Positions 1 to 4,328 of a stretch of DNA of 12,341 bases are shown piece after piece. The position numbers and the translations under genes were made by a program. The notes under the pieces are model-generated. The model searched no databases and was not told the DNA's origin. It was given only the letters and a program-made list of their open reading frames with translations. Location: assembly GCA_046498185.1 (NCBI GenBank), contig JAWOBE010000109.1:1-12341 (forward strand), given 5' to 3'. How positions within the stretch are numbered: the stretch's first letter is position 1; every line of letters begins with the position of its first letter. This DNA is from CAYXDR01 sp046498185 (GTDB lineage Bacteria; Desulfobacterota; DSM-4660; Desulfatiglandales; Desulfatiglandaceae).

Positions 1-164
1 CTTAAAAACACTATTTTAAAACAGCCGATACCGAAGACGACGCCGATCTCAACCCCTGCCGTGCGGGCATTAGCTATTAGCCATTAGCTTTTAGCTTTTA
101 GCTTTTAGCTTTTAGCTATTAGGTGTTCGGACTTAAAAACACTATTTTAAAACAGACGATACCG
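1..164. repeat. 33-bp direct repeat pair (1-33, 132-164)
   Basis: The segment starting CTTAAAAACACTATTTTAAA at 1 recurs at 132 with one substitution in 33 bases (ACAGC versus ACAGA). Shortened relatives containing AAAACAG followed by CGATACCG or similar occur near 250, 12061 and 12247, always in intergenic DNA. Function is unknown; this is a dispersed intergenic repeat. Confidence 0.85.
70..122. repeat. TTAGCNN heptad tandem repeat
   Basis: Seven consecutive 7-bp units: TTAGCTA, TTAGCCA, four of TTAGCTT, TTAGCTA, then a partial TTAG. TTAGC is invariant and the last two bases vary. Related units occur at 12004-12038 and 12189-12222. A period of 7 cannot keep a reading frame, which fits non-coding DNA. 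Confidence 0.9.
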
Positions 165-336
165 CCGCCGATAGAAGGGAGGGGATGACCTGTCGGGCGT
201 AGCTTTGGCGAAGCCTGAACCCCTCCCCTACATCCCTGATTCCCGCCCGCGGGCGTTCCCTTCAAAAACAGACGATTCCGACCCCCATACCGACGCCGAT
301 CTCAACACGCGCCGCAGGCGCCACTAACAGCAACAC

Positions 337-351
337 GGCCGCCCCGCGGCC
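337..351. repeat. GC triloop hairpin GGCCGC-CCC-GCGGCC
   Basis: A perfect 6-bp GC stem with a 3-nt loop, lying between two copies of a CGCGCCGCAGGCGCC segment (about 307-322 and 361-375). Similar triloop hairpins are at 2701-2717, 7939-7953, 8115-8131 and 11859-11873. No U-run follows, so it is not an obvious intrinsic terminator. Confidence 0.6.
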
Positions 352-381
352 CCACCAACACGCGCCGCAGGCGCCAACCCT

Positions 382-509
382 CTCATCGGTGAACCCTCGA
401 ATTCGAGGGCAGCTGTGCGGCAGCACGGGTGTAGATGGGGATGTTCGTCCGAGAAAATCAACTTGTTTATTTTATCGGACGGATATCCTCATCGCCATTC
501 ACCGATGAG
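382..509 (+). repeat. 128-bp structured repeat element, copy 1
   Basis: The element is bounded by an 11-bp perfect terminal inverted repeat, CTCATCGGTGA (382-392) and TCACCGATGAG (499-509). It aligns without gaps to the reverse complement of 2490-2617 over 128 positions, with 101 identities by my hand count. Internal stems are CCCTCG-AATT-CGAGGG (394-409), a 34-nt near-palindrome (447-480) and CTCATCG-N8-CGATGAG (488-509). The left boundary of homology is sharp. On the right, homology continues through TATCCTTAT(C/T)CCGCTGTTCTTGCT and ends near GCGCGATG (602-609). It may be a MITE-like element or a structured RNA; no coding capacity is evident. Confidence 0.8.
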
Positions 510-545
510 TATCCTTATCCCGCTGTTCTTGCTTTTCTTTGTTTA

Positions 546-586
546 CCCCGTTGAACCGGGGTCCCCTCTGGGGTGTTCAACCGGGG
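546..586. repeat. Compound hairpin within the copy-1 3' flank
   Basis: The arm CCCCGTTGAAC (546-556) pairs with GTTCAACCGGGG (575-586), 11 bp with one bulged C. The loop contains a second stem, CCCC-TCT-GGGG (563-573). The other copy of the surrounding repeat has a different sequence here, so this looks like an insertion or replacement inside the repeat. Confidence 0.65.
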
Positions 587-665
587 CGTCTCGGCGTCTT
601 GGCGCGATGCACCGATTCCATCGGCTCTTTAACGGCGCAGCCGGAATCCGACGCCGAATTCTGAC

Positions 666-686
666 TCCTGGCTCCTGGCCCCTGGC
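666..686. repeat. TCCTGGC heptad repeat
   Basis: Three units (TCCTGGC, TCCTGGC, CCCTGGC) with an exact 7-bp period, just downstream of the FAD oxidoreductase. The sequence is unrelated to the TTAGC heptads but has the same period. Confidence 0.7.
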
Positions 687-726
687 TTCTCAGCCGGGGC
701 GGGGGCCACACTGCGTTTTGAGCCTT

Positions 727-2034
727 TCAACCTATAACAGAGAAGCTGCTGTCCGGGTTTATTTCCCTGTTGCGCGAAAAAAAGCCGATATTGCAGGTTC
801 TTCCCGTGTATTTCATCTGGAATGAAACCGGATCCTCATCATGATTGCGCCCTGATTCCACGGCCTTTATGAGTTCCCCCATCAACACACCTGCAATCGG
901 GGCGTTTTTGTACTGGTTGCCGGAAGTACCGATCGCCATATAAAAGCCCGGGAGATCAGACATATCATAAATTGGGAGCCAGTCGTCGGAAGCATCATAG
1001 AGGCTTACCAAGCCCTGGCTTTTCTCCGGTACCGGGAGCCCCTCGAGGCGCTGGGCTTCGCGGATGACCTGGGTCTTCCATTGATCCGTAAAGCTCTTGT
1101 TGTAATCATCCGGATCGTCCACATACTCCAGTTCATCACATTCGGGATCCTCCGAACCTATAAGCACATGGTTTCCCACCTCTGGCCTTGAATAAACGCC
1201 GATGTCCCCGTCCGAAAGGATCATTCCCCTGGTGTTGTAATCGAAGCCCTCCGGTGCCGGCACATGGCAAACCTCCTGCCTGAGGGGCTTGGTCTTTATG
1301 TTCATCCCCTCTTCCACCCCGGCCATGCGGTTAACCAGGTACGAATGCGGACCAGCCACGTTGACCACCACATTCGCGTCGATCTCTGTGCCGTTTTTAA
1401 GCGTCACCCCCGCCACTTTGCCGTTTTTAGTGCGTATTTCGACAATCTCTGAATTAAACAGAAACTTTCCGCCTCGGGCTTCTATCGCCCTCTGGACATT
1501 GTGGCACGAGAGCTTGGGGTCCGAAATCAACCCTGATTCCGGGATATAAATACCACCGTTAATCTCCCCCCCGGTGGGTCTTCCGAAACGTTCATCGCCG
1601 GAAGTGGTCGGAGGACCGTACTTACGGGTGTCGATAATCGGAAATATCTCTTTCATTTCCGACGTGTTAAACTCATGGTACACGACATTGAGATCGCTCA
1701 ACGAAGCCATGACATTTTTCAAAAACTTGTTCTTCTCGGTTTTAACCACCATGCAGCCCGTATTGATATATTTCACCAGACCGGCCTCGTCGGTCACTCC
1801 AAGGTACTTCGGCCAGTCAAGCCAATAGTAGTAGCCTTCCCGGGCCATCGCCACACCATCGGCTGTAGAATAGTGCAGCCTGATGATGGCGCACGACTCC
1901 GAGGTGGATCCATAGCCCGCCTCCGGCAGTTTATCCACATTCAGGGTCTTGAAACCCCTTTTCGTGAGTTCGAAACTCACGCAACACCCTATGATTCCAG
2001 CGCCTATGACGATCGCATCGTATCTTTCCGCCAT
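727..2034 (-). CDS. FAD-dependent oxidoreductase, DAO family (sarcosine/amine dehydrogenase-like)
   Basis: The protein has 435 residues. An N-terminal Rossmann FAD-binding motif GAGIIG is at residues 11-16, preceded by the usual beta-strand YDAIVI. The C-terminal part has the family's closing FAD-contact region (YMAIGTSGNQYKNAPIAG) and a distinctive tail ending GFFSRNREINPDSSFSV. Length and layout fit the DAO superfamily (PF01266: D-amino-acid, sarcosine, dimethylglycine and glycine oxidases or dehydrogenases). The start is supported by AAGGAGG (2043-2049), 8 nt upstream of ATG. No signal peptide is seen, so it is probably cytoplasmic. It is divergent from the soxBDAG operon across an 806-bp gap, which suggests, but does not prove, a role in N-methylated amine or amino-acid oxidation. 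Exact substrate and electron acceptor cannot be read from sequence. It is single-subunit in size and is not a copy of SoxB at 2841. Confidence 0.9.
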   Translation of the reverse strand: MAERYDAIVIGAGIIGCCVSFELTKRGFKTLNVDKLPEAGYGSTSESCAIIRLHYSTADGVAMAREGYYYWLDWPKYLGVTDEAGLVKYINTGCMVVKTEKNKFLKNVMASLSDLNVVYHEFNTSEMKEIFPIIDTRKYGPPTTSGDERFGRPTGGEINGGIYIPESGLISDPKLSCHNVQRAIEARGGKFLFNSEIVEIRTKNGKVAGVTLKNGTEIDANVVVNVAGPHSYLVNRMAGVEEGMNIKTKPLRQEVCHVPAPEGFDYNTRGMILSDGDIGVYSRPEVGNHVLIGSEDPECDELEYVDDPDDYNKSFTDQWKTQVIREAQRLEGLPVPEKSQGLVSLYDASDDWLPIYDMSDLPGFYMAIGTSGNQYKNAPIAGVLMGELIKAVESGRNHDEDPVSFQMKYTGRTCNIGFFSRNREINPDSSFSVIG

Positions 2035-2076
2035 TAATTAAACCTCCTTATAAATTTGGGATTCACCGATCAAATA

Positions 2077-2095
2077 TGATGAAATCGTAAAAAGT
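2077..2095 (-). repeat. ACTTTTTACGA...CATCA motif upstream of the FAD oxidoreductase
   Basis: On the minus strand this reads ACTTTTTACGATTTCATCA. Relatives are GACTTTTTACGACCGCATCA (12287-12306, +) and a partial GACTTTTTTACAAG (2201-2214, +). It lies 43 bp upstream of the FAD oxidoreductase ATG, so a repeat may have donated part of that gene's promoter region. Confidence 0.5.
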
Positions 2096-2110
2096 ACCAT
2101 CCCCGCCTTA

Positions 2111-2167
2111 TCGGGGTCGGTATCGGGGTCGAAAAGGCCGCCGGTCAAGTTCCGATACCGACGCCGA
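2111..2167. repeat. Long hairpin of CCGATACCGACGCCGA type
   Basis: The arm TCGGGGTCGGTATCGG (2111-2126) is complementary to CCGATACCGACGCCGA (2152-2167) with one mismatch in 16, around a 25-nt loop. The 3' arm belongs to a dispersed repeat seen also near 24-46, 279-295, 12071-12086 and 12255-12270. It is followed by CGAGGGACA...GTTGTTT...GACTTTTTTAC (about 2182-2211), which recurs at 12268-12294. Confidence 0.7.
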
Positions 2168-2283
2168 CAGCGACCCCGGCCCCGAGGGACACGGTTGTTT
2201 CGACTTTTTTACAAGCCCTTCAAACGGAAGTTACAATATCCCCCCCGACAGCCAACCGTCAACCAAGTTTTTAAAGTGTCAAA

Positions 2284-2300
2284 AATGAAAATATTTCATT
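2284..2300. other. Small AT-rich hairpin AATGAAA-ATA-TTTCATT
   Basis: A perfect 7-bp inverted repeat with a 3-nt loop in the divergent region, in a locally AT-rich stretch. It could be an operator or part of a repeat. Neither neighbouring gene is close (250 bp to the FAD oxidoreductase start, 541 bp to soxB). Confidence 0.35.
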
Positions 2301-2425
2301 GCAATATTAGACTGCTACCTGTAAATTCGGAGCTCAAAATTTTGCAGGGAAATGAAGGCCGCGTGACCCTGGGGGAGTATCGAAACGGAGTTTTGAGGAG
2401 TGCGGGGAGACCGAAGGAATTTTTT

Positions 2426-2485
2426 CATCGCGCAAAGACGCCAAGGCGCCAAGAACAGCAAGGACAGCAAGAACAGCGGAATAAG
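2426..2485. repeat. CATCGCGCAAAGACGCCAAG intergenic repeat
   Basis: A dispersed repeat starting CATCGCGCAAAGACGCC and running into 8-9-bp near-repeats (GCGCCAAG, AACAGCAAG, GACAGCAAG). Relatives in this window are at 582-609 (reverse complement), 7911-7930 and 7999-8040. It has no coding role that I can see. Confidence 0.6.
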
Positions 2486-2489
2486 GATA

Positions 2490-2617
2490 CTCATCGGTGA
2501 AGGGCGATGAGGATATATGTCCCGAAAAATAAACGCGTTGATTTTTCCGGACAGACATCCTCCTCTACAGCTGTCTAAGGGCACAGCTGCCCTCGTGGAC
2601 GAGGGATCACCGATGAG
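2490..2617 (-). repeat. 128-bp structured repeat element, copy 2 (inverted)
   Basis: Read on the minus strand, this is a gapless homologue of 382-509 with the same 11-bp terminal inverted repeats (2490-2500 and 2607-2617). Stem 1 keeps CCCTCG/CGAGGG but its loop changes from AATT to TCCA. The 34-nt near-palindrome is at 2519-2552, with an AACGCGTT core and a compensatory A:T to G:C change relative to copy 1. An extra CAGCTGT/ACAGCTG stem (7 bp, 8-nt loop) is present in this copy only. Homology continues past the element to the CGCGC-containing repeat at about 2426. Confidence 0.8.
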
Positions 2618-2677
2618 AAACTTAATATGCAAAAAGCTGGAAGTTGCAGGGGGCGTTGCCTGAACGGTTGCTAGTTT

Positions 2678-2745
2678 GAATCTGGAATCTTGAATCTGGA
2701 ATGCCGCGCAGCGGCATTATCGCGATTGCAAATCGCTCCCACAGG
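2678..2745. repeat. 68-bp composite module A: heptads, triloop hairpin, REP-like unit
   Basis: In order: three heptads (GAATCTG, GAATCTT, GAATCTG), a perfect hairpin ATGCCGC-GCA-GCGGCAT (2701-2717) and a REP-like unit ATCGCGATTGCAAATCGC followed by TCCCACAGG. The same 68-bp module, with four substitutions, is at 8092-8159. GTTATNN heptads follow at 2751-2771. Confidence 0.85.
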
Positions 2746-2763
2746 TAACTGTTATTTGTTGTC

Positions 2764-2797
2764 GGTTATCAGACAAACCAAATAAACTGGGATAACC
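2764..2797. promoter_or_regulatory. Possible operator GGTTATC-N20-GATAACC upstream of soxB
   Basis: A 7-bp inverted repeat with a 20-bp spacer ends 43 bp before the soxB start codon, where an operator could act. The left arm also belongs to a GTTATNN heptad run (2751-2771), so the match could be incidental. No regulator gene is adjacent. Confidence 0.25.
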
Positions 2798-2840
2798 ATA
2801 TAGACGAGACACCATTCAACACCAAAAAAGGGATCGTGCA

Positions 2841-4061
2841 ATGTTCGGAAAATTCAAGCGACTGTGGAAAGAGCCCTCGTGGAAAAGCAGTTACGACGTG
2901 GCGATTATCGGCGGAGGTCTTCACGGCCTTGCAACTGCTTATTTTCTGGCAAGGAACCACGGCATCAGAAACATCGCGATAATCGAAAAAAAATTCATAG
3001 GCTTCGGAGGTTCCGGTAGAAATACTGCGATTGTCCGCGCGAATCAGCGTACGGCGGAGAATCTTCCGCTCTACCAGGAAGGGTTGAAGCTATGGCCGGT
3101 TCTGACCCGCGAACTGGACTTCAACTTGATGTTCCACCAATGCGGAAACCTTAACCTGGCCCACAGCGAAGCCGCGATGAATGCACTGAGGATGCAGATC
3201 GCAAATGCCCAGATCCTGGGAATCGATATCCACTTAATCGATGCTCATGAACTCAAGGACCTCTGCCCGGCGATCGATACCTCCGAACGCCCCCGGTTCC
3301 CTGTATTCGGTGCGATGTACCACCCTTCCGGCGGGATCATTCGCCACGATGCCCTGGTTTGGGGGCTGGCGAAGGCCGCCTCGGCCTCGGGTACCGATAT
3401 TTTCCAGGAAACAGAGGCAACGGGCATACGCGTCGAGCATGGCAAGGTCACGGGCCTTGAAACATCGCGCGGCACGATCCACACACCTCGTATTCTGCTC
3501 GCGGCAGGTGGTTATTCGGCCCAGCTGGCATGGGAGATGCTGAAAATTCCACTTCCCATAAGCGTCCTGACCATACAGGCGATGGTAACTCAGCCGCTGA
3601 AACCTGTTCTTTCGCACGTGGTTTCCTCGGGAGCTTATCATGCGTATGCAAACCAGACCCTGAAAGGTGAAGTCGTCACCGGGGCACACATGGATCCCTG
3701 GCCTAATTTCACGACACGCACAACCGCCCATTACATCAAACACCAGGCCGAGGCTCTGTCGGATATTCTGCCGTGCCTGAGAGGCGTCAAATTTATGCGG
3801 CACTGGGCGGGTCTTGCGGATATGACCCCCGACATGGCACCAATAATGGAAGGTAACGATCCGGTGGAGGGGCTTTACATTGACTGTGGCTGGGGTTATT
3901 TCGGTTTTAAATCAGCACCGGTCACGGGCAAATATATGGCCCGCTATATCGCGGAGCAGCGCCGGCCTGAAATGCTCAAACCGTTTTCCATGAAGCGATT
4001 CTGTGAGAATCGTCTTCTCGGAGAAACAGCGAACCCTCCGGGCTATGGTCCCTGGAATTAA
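2841..4061 (+). CDS. soxB: Sarcosine oxidase, beta subunit
   Basis: The protein has 406 residues, the usual SoxB length. It is the flavin subunit that oxidises sarcosine in the heterotetrameric SoxBDAG complex. The Rossmann motif GGGLHG is at residues 24-29. The GFGGSGRNTAIVRAN segment (55-69) matches the family's GGSGRNT...R.N region. GGIIRHDALVWG (164-175) carries His169, which by family knowledge is the covalent FMN attachment site. CGWGYFGFKSAP (349-360) matches the C-terminal CGWG..GFKA.P motif, including its lysine. The start ATG has AAGGGA 7 nt upstream. The C-terminus (FCENRLLGETANPPGYGPWN) differs from the usual tail. It is the first gene of a four-gene operon, and its stop codon overlaps the soxD ribosome binding site. 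It is probably cytoplasmic. Confidence 0.93.
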   Translation: MFGKFKRLWKEPSWKSSYDVAIIGGGLHGLATAYFLARNHGIRNIAIIEKKFIGFGGSGRNTAIVRANQRTAENLPLYQEGLKLWPVLTRELDFNLMFHQCGNLNLAHSEAAMNALRMQIANAQILGIDIHLIDAHELKDLCPAIDTSERPRFPVFGAMYHPSGGIIRHDALVWGLAKAASASGTDIFQETEATGIRVEHGKVTGLETSRGTIHTPRILLAAGGYSAQLAWEMLKIPLPISVLTIQAMVTQPLKPVLSHVVSSGAYHAYANQTLKGEVVTGAHMDPWPNFTTRTTAHYIKHQAEALSDILPCLRGVKFMRHWAGLADMTPDMAPIMEGNDPVEGLYIDCGWGYFGFKSAPVTGKYMARYIAEQRRPEMLKPFSMKRFCENRLLGETANPPGYGPWN

Positions 4062-4065
4062 GGAG
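4060..4065 (+). promoter_or_regulatory. soxD ribosome binding site overlapping the soxB stop
   Basis: AAGGAG shares its first two bases with the soxB TAA stop (4059-4061) and lies 7 nt before the soxD ATG. This suggests translational coupling of beta and delta subunits. Confidence 0.7.
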
Positions 4066-4072
4066 TCTGACA

Positions 4073-4327
4073 ATGTCTTTCATGATCGAGTGCCCTGTGT
4101 GCGGAAAACGAAACGCATATGAATTCAGATACGGTGAGGTGGATCAAGGCCCCAGGCCCTCCGAGGAGGAGACCACCGCCGATCAGTGGTGCAGCTACGT
4201 TTACCGGCGGCCCAACACCGGAGGGGTTCAAAAAGAATGGTGGAGTCACCGCGACGGTTGCGGAGTATGGTTCACAATCCGAAGAAACACCACGACCAAT
4301 CTTCAGGTCCACGACCCGGAGGCATAA
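4073..4327 (+). CDS. soxD: Sarcosine oxidase, delta subunit
   Basis: A small 84-residue protein typical of SoxD. CPVCG (residues 7-11) and H59...C63 (EWWSHRDGCGVWF) form the conserved zinc-binding set of the delta subunit. RPNTGGVQKEWWSH and FTIRRNT also match the family. It has no catalytic role of its own; in characterised complexes it is a structural zinc protein bound to alpha. It lies 11 bp after soxB and 1 bp before soxA, in the canonical order B-D-A-G. A longer overlapping frame starting at 4119 is an upstream extension of the soxA frame, not a competing gene. Confidence 0.92.
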   Translation: MSFMIECPVCGKRNAYEFRYGEVDQGPRPSEEETTADQWCSYVYRRPNTGGVQKEWWSHRDGCGVWFTIRRNTTTNLQVHDPEA

Positions 4328-4328
4328 T

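Larger units (their letters stand above)
1..726. other. Gene-free, repeat-rich intergenic region
   Basis: I see no credible gene here. The only longer open frame (415-825, +) runs through a repeat shared with 2426-2617 and overlaps the 3' end of the FAD oxidoreductase antisense, so it is not coding. The stretch holds a 33-bp direct repeat (1-33 and 132-164), seven TTAGCNN heptads (70-122), CCGATACCGACGCCGA-type repeats, GC triloop hairpins, a 128-bp structured element (382-509), a compound hairpin (546-586) and TCCTGGC heptads (666-686). No terminator with a clear T-run is visible for the gene ending at 727. Confidence 0.8.
2035..2840. other. Divergent intergenic region with repeats, no gene
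   Basis: This 806-bp spacer separates the FAD oxidoreductase (-) from soxB (+). I see no credible gene; open frames at 2195-2500 (+) and 2315-2632 (-) lie in repeat DNA. It contains a TTTTTACGA-type motif (2077-2095), a long hairpin (2111-2167), a small hairpin (2284-2300), a CGCAAAGACGCCAAG-type repeat (about 2426-2453), the second 128-bp element (2490-2617) and a heptad/hairpin/REP module (2678-2745). Both operon promoters should lie here, but I found no convincing -35/-10 pair for either. Confidence 0.75.

Noticed and set aside
70..122. CRISPR-like array
   Set aside because: Units are 7 bp without spacers, so it is a tandem microsatellite and not a repeat-spacer array.
415..825. 136-residue open frame (+)
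   Set aside because: It translates the structured repeat, the compound hairpin and antisense of the FAD oxidoreductase 3' end. The same peptide-like segment appears at 2315-2632 (-) only because the DNA repeat is shared. No ribosome binding site is seen.
2284..2300. Transcription terminator
   Set aside because: The stem is AT-rich with no T-run and no gene ends nearby.
2315..2632. 105-residue open frame (-) similar to part of 415-825
   Set aside because: Similarity reflects the 128-bp nucleotide repeat, where changes fall in loops and preserve stems rather than codons.
4119..4328. N-terminal extension of soxA to ATG 4119
   Set aside because: It overlaps nearly all of soxD, is Pro/Arg-rich low complexity and lacks the family's start. 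ATG 4329 has GGAGG at 6-nt spacing.
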